From JAHIJO01 sp964486075 (lineage in GTDB: Bacteria > Verrucomicrobiota > Kiritimatiellia > JAAZAB01), in NCBI GenBank assembly GCA_964486075.1, contig CAZALU010000073.1:1-16010 (forward strand): a DNA stretch of 16,010 nt, written 5' to 3'. Of this stretch, positions 1-6,518 are shown piece after piece. The notes under the pieces were generated by a model. The model searched no databases, was not told the origin of the DNA, and saw only the letters and a list, made by a program, of their open reading frames with translations. The position numbers and the translations under genes were made by a program. Numbering within the stretch: position 1 is the stretch's first letter; every line of letters begins with the position of its first letter.

Positions 1-15
1 TCCGTGTCTCTGTGG
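1..15 (-). repeat. Short CACGGAG/CACAGAG-type dispersed repeat, partial
   Basis: Read on the minus strand the first 15 bases are CCACAGAGACACGGA, the same style of repeat as those at 3170-3195 and 3401-3420. It is cut by the window edge. No function can be assigned. Confidence 0.45.
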
Positions 16-64
16 TAAATCCCCTCTTCGACCCACAGATTCTGGTGAGGAGCCGAAAGATTAT

Positions 65-205
65 ACCTGAATTTTGCGTCGAGCCGGCGCAAAGTTCGAC
101 CAAACGGGATTAACCACGTTATTTTCGAAACTTCACGTCTTTCGCCAGCGGGCAATGCCCGCATAGGCGAAAGTGAATTGCACGATCATCGTGCAATATT
201 CAGGT
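65..205. repeat. MITE-like palindromic element, copy 1 (141 bp)
   Basis: The element starts ACCTGAATTTTGCG and ends with the inverted form (minus strand ACCTGAATATTGCA), so it has imperfect terminal inverted repeats. Inside are a left-end hairpin around GCG..CGGCGC, a 15-nt palindrome GCGGGCAATGCCCGC (148-162) within longer CGCC/GGCG arms (143-169), and a perfect 9-bp hairpin TTGCACGAT/ATCGTGCAA (178-196) at the right end. A second, longer copy lies at 408-622. It holds no plausible ORF. The non-autonomous mobile element reading is inference; no convincing target-site duplication is visible. Confidence 0.6.
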
Positions 206-407
206 GCTATAATTACTGCAACAACATTACACTGCTCATTAGTTTCTTCGTTTTTTGTCGTTTGTCAAGATGTCCGATGGAAATTAGTCAAACGGCTGTT
301 CTTTAAGAATAGGAGGGGATATGGCTGGGCGGGACAGGTTGTCCGCCTGGCGGCGTACCACTTGGTCCGTAGCGAGCTGGCGTGGAGACCCGTGGGTTCG
401 TTATCTC
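206..407. other. Spacer between the two palindromic elements, no gene
   Basis: No coding potential with a credible start and composition is seen. The stretch is AT-rich at first (206-310), then GC-richer with a hairpin-like segment GGCGGGACAGGTTGTCCGCC near 328-347. An open frame crosses this region but resembles no protein and runs through both repeats. Confidence 0.5.
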
Positions 408-622
408 ACCTGAATTTTGCGCCGAGTCGGCGCAAAATTAACCCAAAGGGCCGCCACGTTAGTCACGTGATGATGGCCGCGTAAAATGCGTCCAAACGGG
501 GTTAACCACGTTTGTTTCGATAATAACCCAACTGGTTATCTTCGAAACTTAACGTCTGTCGCCAGCGGGCAATGCCCGCTTAGGCGAAAGTGAATTGCAC
601 GATGATCGTGCTATATTCAGGT
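408..622. repeat. MITE-like palindromic element, copy 2 (215 bp, with two extra hairpin modules)
   Basis: It has the same ends (ACCTGAAT..ATTCAGGT) and the same order of blocks as copy 1. It carries about 50 extra bases after the left hairpin (a GGCCGCCACGT..GGCCGC segment) and about 20 extra bases containing the hairpin ATAACC-CAACT-GGTTAT near 525-541. The right-end hairpin TTGCACGATGATCGTGCTA (595-613) differs from copy 1 at its centre and at one arm end. The right end lies 10 bp from the 3' end of the tRNA-Pro gene. Confidence 0.6.
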
Positions 623-632
623 CTCAGCAGAA

Positions 633-706
633 TCGGGGCGGGGGGATTTGAACCCCCGACTTCTTGGACCCGAACCAAGCGCGCTACCAGGCTGCGCTAC
701 ACCCCG
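633..706 (-). tRNA. tRNA-Pro, anticodon CGG
   Basis: The minus-strand sequence folds as a complete cloverleaf. The acceptor arms CGGGGTG (706-700) and CGCCCCG (640-634) pair, with discriminator A at 633. The D-arm follows as GCGCAGCCTGGTAGCGC. The anticodon stem is CTTGG/CCAAG around loop TTCGGGT, so the anticodon is CGG (672-670), decoding CCG proline codons. The T-arm is GGGGG-TTCAAAT-CCCCC. A terminal CCA is not encoded. The gene lies 59 bp downstream of, and co-directional with, the STAS gene ending at 766; a repeat element begins 10 bp past its 3' end. Confidence 0.96.
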
Positions 707-765
707 GAAAAAAGAAAGACAAGAATAGCGATATTTTAAACGGAGTCAATACAATCTGTGCTCAA

Positions 766-1059
766 TCAGGTAATGCCTTTAATCAGATTGCCGAATCCGG
801 CGATCTTGAAGACGGTTACGACGGTCGGTTTGAGGTTGATAATGCTCAAACGATCCCCAGTCTCCTTGAATACGGTCAGGCAGATGCGCAGGAATGCGGA
901 GGCGATAAAATCAACGTTTTGCATATCAAATACGATGGGCTGTTTAGTGCCGCGGACGCGGGCATAGAGATCCTTTTCCAGCTCCAGGCATTTAATCGTA
1001 TTGAGGGAGCCCATAAAAGCGCATCGCAATTGGTCGTTTTCATCAAAAAATCTAATCAT
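766..1059 (-). CDS. STAS-domain anti-sigma factor antagonist (SpoIIAA/RsbV-like)
   Basis: A 97-residue single-domain protein about the size of RsbV/SpoIIAA. Proteins of this family bind a kinase-type anti-sigma factor when unphosphorylated and release it when phosphorylated on a serine. The expected phospho-serine region is VDFIASAFLR, with Ser54 after the beta strand. The usual small residues after the serine (AGLR or MGIR) are here AFLR, so Phe replaces Gly. The C-terminal half (LSIINLKPTVVTVFKIAGF) matches the strand-helix end of a STAS domain. The ATG has GGAAA about 7-11 bases upstream. It is the last gene of a minus-strand cluster, 40 bp after the kinase gene. Its precise partner (the neighbouring ATPase) is inferred from context. 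Confidence 0.82.
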   Translation of the reverse strand: MIRFFDENDQLRCAFMGSLNTIKCLELEKDLYARVRGTKQPIVFDMQNVDFIASAFLRICLTVFKETGDRLSIINLKPTVVTVFKIAGFGNLIKGIT

Positions 1060-1099
1060 AATCCGTTTCCTTTCAGTTTAAATTCGGCTGGATAACTTT

Positions 1100-1531
1100 T
1101 TACAGCCGGATTGTCATCTCCAGTATATTTCGGTTTGCCAGACGGTGGTATTCGATTGCATTTACCGTATTGCGCACCAAGTGGATGCCCAATCCGCCGA
1201 TTTTGCGTTTTTCAAGTTGGGGTGACGTGTCCGGCGGCGGCGCAGTCAGCGGATTGAATTCATGGCCGTCGTCTTCGATCCGAATGGTCAACTGGCCGGG
1301 GTCGCGGGTCAGCGTGACTGTCATCTCGTGGGACAAGGAATCATCGTAACCGTATTTGATGATGTTGGTGACCATTTCCTCAATGACCAGGTGCGCTGCA
1401 AATATGCCAGCCGGCGGCGTGGCATGGCTTTCCAGGAAGGCTTGCACGGTGGCGTTAAAGCGCGGCAGTTCAGCCAGGCTGTTGGCAAGTGTGATGCGTA
1501 ATTGCTTGGGCTTTGACTGCTGCTTGGTCAT
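1100..1531 (-). CDS. RsbW/SpoIIAB-like anti-sigma factor, GHKL ATPase/serine kinase
   Basis: A 143-residue HATPase_c protein of RsbW size. The N-box is at residues 51-60 (EEMVTNIIKY, with the Mg-binding Asn56). The G1 box is DDGHEFNP (87-94) and the G2 box is GGLGIHLVRNTVN (112-124). Family members use ATP to phosphorylate STAS partners and, in the unphosphorylated-partner state, release a sigma factor or other target. The gene sits between two STAS genes: 26 bp after the one ending at 1558 and 40 bp before the one starting at 1059. This strongly suggests a partner-switching operon. The ribosome site before the ATG is weak (GAAAG). No sigma factor gene adjoins it, so the controlled output is unknown. 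Confidence 0.9.
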   Translation of the reverse strand: MTKQQSKPKQLRITLANSLAELPRFNATVQAFLESHATPPAGIFAAHLVIEEMVTNIIKYGYDDSLSHEMTVTLTRDPGQLTIRIEDDGHEFNPLTAPPPDTSPQLEKRKIGGLGIHLVRNTVNAIEYHRLANRNILEMTIRL

Positions 1532-1557
1532 GCGTGTTGATCTTTCGTGCTGGCTCT

Positions 1558-1902
1558 TCAGTCGGTGGCGAGCAGCGCGACCGCCTGGATGGCGTCCGAA
1601 GCGATCAACAGCAGGCTGGTGATCCCGGCAACTTCAAGGGCATTCACAACCAGCGGTTGGGGGTTGATCAAAACCAACTTTACCCCGGCCAGCCGGAGGG
1701 TCTGAGCGGTTCTGATCAGCATCCGTATTCCCATGGAGGCGATAAAAGTCACCTCGGAGAAGTCAACCAGAGTGTGTTTGCGCCGCGCGGATGTGTACGC
1801 CATGAAAGCTGACTCAAGCTCGTCCACGCCCGGCGCATCCAGTCTGCCGCTAAGGGCAACTTGGCGGTAATGTTCGGTTTCCCGTATTACGCTGAATCCC
1901 AT
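1558..1902 (-). CDS. STAS-domain anti-sigma factor antagonist
   Basis: A 114-residue STAS protein. The phospho-acceptor region is VTFIASMGIR with Ser56, followed by the typical helix and a C-terminal strand-helix (VKLVLINPQPLVVNALEVAGI). The C-terminus is slightly extended by a hydrophobic, alanine-rich helix (ASDAIQAVALLATD). The start ATG is preceded by GGGAGAG at suitable distance. It lies directly upstream of the RsbW-like ATPase gene (26 bp gap, same strand), the classic order antagonist-then-kinase, so these two are the best candidate cognate pair. Which anti-sigma or other target it serves is not visible. Confidence 0.86.
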   Translation of the reverse strand: MGFSVIRETEHYRQVALSGRLDAPGVDELESAFMAYTSARRKHTLVDFSEVTFIASMGIRMLIRTAQTLRLAGVKLVLINPQPLVVNALEVAGITSLLLIASDAIQAVALLATD

Positions 1903-2171
1903 GCTGGCTCTCCCAAAGCGGGCTCTGCCCGCAATCCAAATTTTAAGAAATATTTAATCGCAAAGCACGCAAAGATCGCATAGCAAATGGGACCAGAAAC
2001 CAGCAGAACATAGTCTTTTATAAATTCGTCCCGCCGGGACGAAGCATTGCTGAACAAGTCTGGCTACAGTGTTACCCCAGACGGACATTTTTGAGCCAAG
2101 TCCAAAAACATAGCGAAGCCGCTGCTCCAGGTCGAGCTAAATAGTTTTTAAGGCAACGAGTTGGAGCTGTC
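1903..2171. other. Intergenic region inside the STAS cluster
   Basis: This 269-bp gap separates the leading STAS gene from the rest of the cluster. It contains a small palindrome GCGGGCTCTGCCCGC (about 1919-1933), the strong inverted repeat at 2025-2043 and a GTCTGG..CCAGAC pair around 2058-2083. No ORF with credible start or composition is seen. The gap suggests that the 2172-2480 gene may be transcribed separately from the three genes downstream of it. Confidence 0.5.
2025..2043 (-). terminator. Possible intrinsic terminator or palindrome after the leading STAS gene
   Basis: TTCGTCCCG and CGGGACGAA form a 9-bp perfect stem around a single central base. Read on the minus strand it is followed by TTTATAAAAG, a short and imperfect T-rich tail. 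It lies about 130 bp downstream of the stop codon of the STAS gene at 2172-2480. It could equally be one of the dispersed palindromes. Confidence 0.3.
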
Positions 2172-2480
2172 TTAGAAGATTGCCTCTTGCCAGGATTTGC
2201 ACATGGGAATGACCGAGGCCAAGTTGGCGCAGCGAAAAATTTCATCCACCAGGCCCTTGACGTTGCAGAAGCGAATCTGGCCGTTGCCGGCTTGAATTCT
2301 CTTGGCCACGGAAAGTAAGCTGCGCAACCCCGCGCTGCTGACATATTCCAGCTCTTCCATATCGAGCACAACGATCAAATCAGGTCCTTCCAGCAACTTG
2401 AGGCGTTGCTCGAACGATTGCGCCGAAATCGCGTCCATTCGCCCTTTCAAACGAATCACGTTGATAGCCTTGATGTCCAT
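2172..2480 (-). CDS. STAS-domain anti-sigma factor antagonist
   Basis: A 102-residue STAS protein starting MDIKAINVIRLKG. The frame is open further upstream, but the ATG at 2480 is preferred: it gives the normal family length and has AAAGGAAA 7-14 bases upstream, while the extra N-terminal residues look non-protein-like. The signature ELEYVSSAGLRSLL places the phospho-acceptor at Ser49, with canonical AGLR following. The C-terminal half (FCNVKGLVDEIFRCANL) is typical of STAS. Its leader shares AACTGAAAGGAAA with that of the STAS gene at 766-1059, suggesting paralogy by duplication. It is the first gene of the minus-strand cluster and separated from the others by 269 bp. Confidence 0.84.
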   Translation of the reverse strand: MDIKAINVIRLKGRMDAISAQSFEQRLKLLEGPDLIVVLDMEELEYVSSAGLRSLLSVAKRIQAGNGQIRFCNVKGLVDEIFRCANLASVIPMCKSWQEAIF

Positions 2481-2627
2481 GGTGTTTTTCCTTTCAGTTC
2501 TGTAACGTACATCAATCCGACGGGTTGTTCCAGCATAAATATATGTATAGGAATTTTCTGCCACAGGCGGATCCGCCTTCTGCCAACGCTATAGCTGTGG
2601 CGGACAAGCCGGCGGACATTTTATAGC

Positions 2628-2653
2628 CGTCCCGACTCTCCGAGAGGTCGGGA
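2628..2653. repeat. Hairpin GTCCCGAC/GTCGGGAC
   Basis: Perfect 8-bp arms GTCCCGAC and GTCGGGAC enclose TCTCCGAGAG. The CTCCGAG core resembles the loops of the hairpins near 13860 and 14040, so this may belong to the same dispersed family. It is not followed by a T-tract on either strand, so it is not scored as a terminator. Confidence 0.5.
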
Positions 2654-2676
2654 CTGGGCGCGGTTCTGGGAACGAA

Positions 2677-2701
2677 GACCGACATCGTCGATGTCGGCTA
2701 C
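2677..2701 (-). repeat. GTAGCCG-type palindromic element
   Basis: On the minus strand the element reads GTAGCCGACATCG, then ACGATGTCGGTC. CCGACATCG pairs with CGATGTCGG. The same GTAGCCG opening is seen twice, in opposite orientation, at 13739-13793, with different but still self-complementary stems. Confidence 0.5.
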
Positions 2702-3169
2702 AGTCAGAGTTGACCGGCAACGGCCGGGACTAATTTAATGCCGGGTTAGGAAATTTGGGTCTTCCGCAGAATCTGTGGGTAGAGATCGGCAGGAATTGAC
2801 CATGGAAGGCACGGAGAGGAAAGAGAGCGAGAAAATATGGTGCGAATTCAATACCGATTCAATTGCTGATCAATTTCAATGTTCCGGTACTAACGCAGGA
2901 GATCAAGAGAATGGTGCTGTTAATTTTCTCGTCTTCCTTCCAAATACAGACCGTTCTCTCAAAGCCGAGGTGGGTGTGTCAACGCCGGTCGAAAACGGGC
3001 TTTTGGCCGATTTAGAAATGGGTTGAAAAGGTAGGCTCCATAGCACAATTTATGGGGGTGGTTAATTGTCAGCAATTTCACAATCTAGTAATTCGCTGCG
3101 CTTGACGATCTTAAAATGCTCATATATCCTGTAACCATACGGTTATGCCTTGCCGAAAGAGAAAAACAC

Positions 3170-3195
3170 ACCACGGAGGCACGGAAACACAGAGG
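3170..3195 (+). repeat. Dispersed CACGGAG/CACAGAG repeat
   Basis: ACCACGGAGGCACGGAAACA followed by CAGAGG. A partial inverse copy at 3401-3420 shares GAGGCACGGAAnCAC. Repeats of this style occur widely between genes in environmental bacteria; function unknown. Confidence 0.5.
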
Positions 3196-3210
3196 TAAAA
3201 CAAGAGGAGA

Positions 3211-3259
3211 TTTTGTCAAATTTGAGAGCAGCGGAATCTTGCTCTCGAATTTGACAAAA
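3211..3259. repeat. Long palindrome, 19-bp arms
   Basis: TTTTGTCAAATTTGAGAGC (3211-3229) and the inverse copy GCTCTCGAATTTGACAAAA (3241-3259) match at 18 of 19 positions, with the single difference compatible with G-U pairing in RNA. The loop is 11 nt. It lies between the two CACGGAG repeats. There is no T-tract after the stem on either strand beyond the arm itself, so a terminator role is uncertain; an operator or transposon-derived palindrome is possible. Confidence 0.65.
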
Positions 3260-3344
3260 CTGGTTGTGTATGGGAGAAAGAGGAGAGATTTCATAGCACC
3301 ATCCGTTTAAGCCCCTGTTTAATGGTTGGAACGTTGAAAAGTCA

Positions 3345-3394
3345 TTGCTTGAAATCGCCCCGAGGCGTTTTCGGGCCGGGGCAATTTTAAGCAA
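3345..3394. repeat. Imperfect long inverted repeat
   Basis: TTGCTT (3345-3350) pairs with AAGCAA (3389-3394), and inside them GCCCC pairs with GGGGC, with AT-rich mismatches between and a second inner CGAGGCG/CGGGCC region. The 50-bp structure lies just inside the second CACGGAG repeat. No role can be assigned. Confidence 0.45.
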
Positions 3395-3400
3395 TCTCTG

Positions 3401-3420
3401 CTCCGTGCTTCCGTGCCTCT
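3401..3420 (-). repeat. Dispersed CACGGAG repeat, inverse copy
   Basis: The minus strand reads AGAGGCACGGAAGCACGGAG, inverse to the copy at 3170-3195. The pair brackets the palindromes at 3211-3259 and 3345-3394. Confidence 0.5.
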
Positions 3421-3606
3421 ATGCCTGGTGATAATTCTTGTCTGTCGTGCAGCAGGCAGATCCGCTTAGGCGGAAAAAACGCCTGGAATATGGCGTCCGA
3501 AAAAGATCGAGATAGAAAAGGCTCGTAAAATTCCTATTTATTGGGCAAAAACTAGCTGATCTAATAAAGCTATCGTTATTGTAACCTCATCGGGAGCACA
3601 AGCACC

Positions 3607-4590
3607 ATGACACCACGCGAACTAATCAGAAGAGCATTCCAATTTGAGGCCGTGGACCGGATCCCCATCGAGAACTCATTTCCCGGGGAACTCCAGGCTA
3701 AATACCCCAGTGATGTGGCCAATCCGCCGTCCCGCTATCCGGCCGGAAAAAGCTGGGGCGAGGATGGCAAAGCTGGCCAGCGCATGGACATCTGGGGCTG
3801 TATCTGGGAGATGGGTGAGGATGGTGTCTGCGGCGAGGTTAAGGCCTCGCCCTTGAGCGGCGGCTGGGATGGGCTGAAAACCTTCCAACCGCCTTGGGAG
3901 GTCCTGAAAGGCGCGGATTTATCCGGCGTGAATCGCTACTGTGCCGCCTATGACAAGTTTATGATCGAGATGTGGGGCACGATGCCCAACCTGTTCGAAC
4001 GGATGCAGCACCTGCGCGGCACCGAACAGCTTATGCTGGATCTGGCATACCTGGAACCGGAGGTCTATCTGTTGCGTGACATAGTCCATGAATATTTCAT
4101 GAAACAACTGGAGCTTTGGGTGAAAACCGATGTGGACGCTATCCATATCGCGGACGATTGGGGCGCGCAGCAAGCTCTCCTGATATCGCCCGAGTTGTGG
4201 CGTCAATTCTTCAAGCCGTTTTATAAGGAATACTGCGCCCTAGCGCATGCCCACGATAAGTTGGTCTTGATGCACTCCGATGGCTATATCCTGGACATCA
4301 TCCCGGACCTGATCGAAATCGGCGTCAATGCCCTCAACGCCCAGATTTTCTGCATGCCCATCGAAGAGCTGGGCGAACGTTTTGCCGGGAAAATTTGCTT
4401 CTGGGGCGAGATCGACCGTCAGCGCCTGCTCACATCCGGCACAACGAATGAAGTCCGGCAAGCCGTACGGAGGGTGGCGCGGGCGTTCATGAAAAACAAG
4501 CGGACCGGCGTCGTGGGGCAGTGTTACGGGGGCAAAGGACATCGCCTGGAAAACTGCGCCGCGGTTTACGACGAGTGGAGCAAGGTTTAG
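3607..4590 (+). CDS. Uroporphyrinogen decarboxylase-superfamily protein (URO-D/MtaA-like)
   Basis: A 327-residue protein with the family's N-terminal signature MTPRELIRRAFQFEAVDRIP and a URO-D TIM-barrel pattern: IHIADDWGAQQALLISPELW (179-198), KLVLMHSDGYILDIIPDLIE (218-237) and the C-terminal FWGEIDRQRLL. True heme-pathway HemE signatures are absent, and the HxCG zinc motif of methylcobalamin:CoM methyltransferases is HSDG here (223-226), without the Cys. It is probably a divergent member, perhaps a demethylase or lyase acting on an unknown substrate, rather than HemE. GGGAG lies upstream of the ATG at a suitable distance. It stands alone on the plus strand and converges on the cstA-like gene. 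Function beyond superfamily is unknown. Confidence 0.85.
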   Translation: MTPRELIRRAFQFEAVDRIPIENSFPGELQAKYPSDVANPPSRYPAGKSWGEDGKAGQRMDIWGCIWEMGEDGVCGEVKASPLSGGWDGLKTFQPPWEVLKGADLSGVNRYCAAYDKFMIEMWGTMPNLFERMQHLRGTEQLMLDLAYLEPEVYLLRDIVHEYFMKQLELWVKTDVDAIHIADDWGAQQALLISPELWRQFFKPFYKEYCALAHAHDKLVLMHSDGYILDIIPDLIEIGVNALNAQIFCMPIEELGERFAGKICFWGEIDRQRLLTSGTTNEVRQAVRRVARAFMKNKRTGVVGQCYGGKGHRLENCAAVYDEWSKV

Positions 4591-4596
4591 AACGGA

Positions 4597-4624
4597 GGCG
4601 GGAAGCCCGTTGGGCATTCCCGCC
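4597..4624. terminator. Hairpin between convergent genes, possible bidirectional terminator
   Basis: GGCGGGAAGCCC and GGGCATTCCCGCC form a strong stem with one bulge around GTT, 7 bp after the stop of the URO-D-like gene and 53 bp from the end of the convergent transporter gene. The position fits a shared terminator, but neither strand shows a T-tract. The minus strand begins GTAGGGCGGG, so it is also a candidate member of the GTAGGG/GGAGGG palindrome family seen near 13850-14050. Confidence 0.45.
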
Positions 4625-4676
4625 CTACAACAAGAAAAGGAAGGATGACTTCATCGCGGGCGGCTACAGGGTGCCA

Positions 4677-6464
4677 TCAGACGTTGGATCGTGCGGGGTG
4701 TTGCCTTTCCAACCGCAGCGCCTGGAATTTCCGAATCGCGATGATTAGTACCCCCGTGGCCAGGCCCAGCAGCAGCAATGCGGCGCAGGCCAGGGGCGCC
4801 TTGCCTTGCGTCAGCAGCCGCCCGCTGCCCAGTGGGGCCAGGTAATGCTTTAGCGAAATAAGCAGGGTGGCATAGGTTGTGACCAGCATAAAGATCGCCG
4901 GCAGGATGGTGAACCAGATCGTTTTACCACGCTGCAGCAGCCATACAGTCACCACTGTCAGGGTCAACGCCGCAATCAGCTGATTACCGGCCCCGAAGAT
5001 TGCCCAGGCCGCCATGATGGTGGAGTTCAGCGCGAACACGAGCATCAGCCCCACTGCCAGCGCCGTGTTGAAAAAGGGGTTTTTAAGAAACGCGCGCTGG
5101 CGGCCCTTGAAAATAAAATCCCAGAGCTCCTCGAGAATATAGCGGCAGAGCCGGATGAAGGTGTCGAAGGTAGTGATCACGAAGCCCTCGAGGATCAAAA
5201 TACCCATGACCGCGCCCAGGCTGATCCTCATGCCGGTCATCTCATGCAGCATATAGCCCATGGCGATGGAAAAGGCCAGGATCGGATTGCCGTCCTTGCT
5301 GGCGGGAAAAACGATGCTTCTGAATTCACTTTGCGGCAGGGCCGTGGCGACCACGAGCAAGGCCATCAGGGCCATGCCGCCTTCCAACAGCATGGCATTA
5401 TAGCCGATCCGCCGCGCGTCCAATTCGCTGCTGATCTGCTTCACGCTGGTGCCGGTGGTAGCAAGCGCATGGGCGCCGCTGATGGCGCCGCAGGCGATCG
5501 TGATCAGCAGGAAGGGCCAGAGCGGTCCGCCGGTAAGCTGTTCACCCGCGCGAATATCGAACATGCCGGAGTAGATTGTATGGCCCTGAAAGCCGTAATA
5601 TAGCAGGCCGGCCACCAGCGCGATCAGGCCGCCGTAGAGAATCTGGACATTGACGAAGTCGCGTGGCTGGAGAATCAGCCAGACCGGCACCCAGCAGGCT
5701 ACAAAAACATATACCGAAAGCAGGTATTTCCAGGTGGTTTCGTCGAGTATGACCGGAAAATAAAATCCGATGACCACGCTGGCCACGCAGATGATTTCGG
5801 CGATGATATAGAGGGGAATGGTCAGGGTGTATTTCCGGAAGAAAACCCAGCCCAGGATTGGCGCAAACGCCGTGATGATCAGCATGGAGGTGGTGGCTAT
5901 CCCGCCGATGCGCGCCATGACTACGCCGTCGGGGGCCACAAAGGTGTTTAACAAATTATCCCCGGCTGTTATTTGCAGCAGGGCAATCGGGTAGGATGCC
6001 GTCAGCGCTTTGCATGATAGATTCAGGAAGATAGCGTTGATCAAGGTCAGCATTAGGATCAAGAAGAGCGCGAACAGGAGGTATCCCGGCCCGCCCATGG
6101 TGCGCCGGCACATGTCGGCGATGGAGCGTCCATCCTCGCGCATGGAGACGAACATGGAAGTCATGTCATGCACGGCGCCGAACAGGATACAGCCCAGGAC
6201 GATCCAACACCAGGCGGGCGCCCAGCCGTAAGCCAGGGCCAGGATCGGGCCGACGATGGGGCCGGCGCCGGCGATGACGCTGAAGTGGTGAGCGAACACT
6301 ATGTGAGTCCGCGTCGGGATGTAGTCGCGTCCGTCGCTCAGCTTCTGGGAGGGCATAACATTTCGCGCGTCAATTCCCAGGCGGCGGCTGATATACATGG
6401 AATAAAACCGCCCGGCAACAGCCAGCAGGCCCAACCCAGCCAGAAATGGAATCAACACATTCAT
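4677..6464 (-). CDS. CstA-family carbon-starvation/pyruvate-type transporter
   Basis: An integral inner-membrane protein of 595 residues with many hydrophobic helices. CstA/BtsT relatives import pyruvate or peptides. The hallmark motif HHFSVIAGAGPIVGPILA is at about 59-76, followed by the amphipathic GAVHDMTSMF (96-105). The conserved C-terminal CstA segment with IFGAGNQLIAALTL is also present. E. coli CstA is about 700 residues; this shorter form is common outside enterics. The ATG at 6464 (MNVLIPFLAGLGLL) is preferred over an upstream TTG because it starts right at the first membrane helix; a GGA lies about 11 bases before it. A TTGACA-18-TGTAAT promoter candidate lies upstream. The substrate is not determinable here. 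Confidence 0.92.
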   Translation of the reverse strand: MNVLIPFLAGLGLLAVAGRFYSMYISRRLGIDARNVMPSQKLSDGRDYIPTRTHIVFAHHFSVIAGAGPIVGPILALAYGWAPAWCWIVLGCILFGAVHDMTSMFVSMREDGRSIADMCRRTMGGPGYLLFALFLILMLTLINAIFLNLSCKALTASYPIALLQITAGDNLLNTFVAPDGVVMARIGGIATTSMLIITAFAPILGWVFFRKYTLTIPLYIIAEIICVASVVIGFYFPVILDETTWKYLLSVYVFVACWVPVWLILQPRDFVNVQILYGGLIALVAGLLYYGFQGHTIYSGMFDIRAGEQLTGGPLWPFLLITIACGAISGAHALATTGTSVKQISSELDARRIGYNAMLLEGGMALMALLVVATALPQSEFRSIVFPASKDGNPILAFSIAMGYMLHEMTGMRISLGAVMGILILEGFVITTFDTFIRLCRYILEELWDFIFKGRQRAFLKNPFFNTALAVGLMLVFALNSTIMAAWAIFGAGNQLIAALTLTVVTVWLLQRGKTIWFTILPAIFMLVTTYATLLISLKHYLAPLGSGRLLTQGKAPLACAALLLLGLATGVLIIAIRKFQALRLERQHPARSNV

Positions 6465-6518
6465 GAACGAATATCCGGAAGTTAAGGCAAAACGATTCCG
6501 TTTAGCCAATTGAAGACT

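Larger units (their letters stand above)
2481..3606. other. Long noncoding region rich in inverted repeats
   Basis: About 1.1 kb with no convincing gene. Short open frames here (for example 2775-3026) lack a recognisable fold, good codon pattern or homology that I can see. The region holds the leader of the STAS gene, a GGCGGATCCGCC palindrome near 2567-2578, strong hairpins at 2628-2653, 2677-2701, 3211-3259 and 3345-3394, and two oppositely oriented CACGGAG-type repeats (3170-3195, 3401-3420). CAGAATCTGTGGGT at 2767-2780 is the exact inverse of 31-44. Confidence 0.6.

Noticed and set aside
173..484. 103-codon open frame, plus strand
   Set aside because: It runs across both palindromic elements and the spacer, has no family pattern, and part of it is repeat sequence.
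664..1095. 143-codon open frame, plus strand
   Set aside because: It overlaps the tRNA-Pro gene and is antisense to a clear STAS gene with a better start and recognised fold.
2481..2564. 28-residue N-terminal extension of the third STAS protein
   Set aside because: The internal ATG at 2480 has a good ribosome site and gives the normal STAS length; the extension looks like translated leader.
2775..3026. 83-codon open frame in the long noncoding region
   Set aside because: No ribosome site or recognisable domain; begins near a CACGGAG-type repeat and has the low-information look of spacer DNA.
3607..4590. Heme-pathway uroporphyrinogen decarboxylase HemE
   Set aside because: HemE signature segments are absent and no heme genes are nearby; only the superfamily fold is supported.
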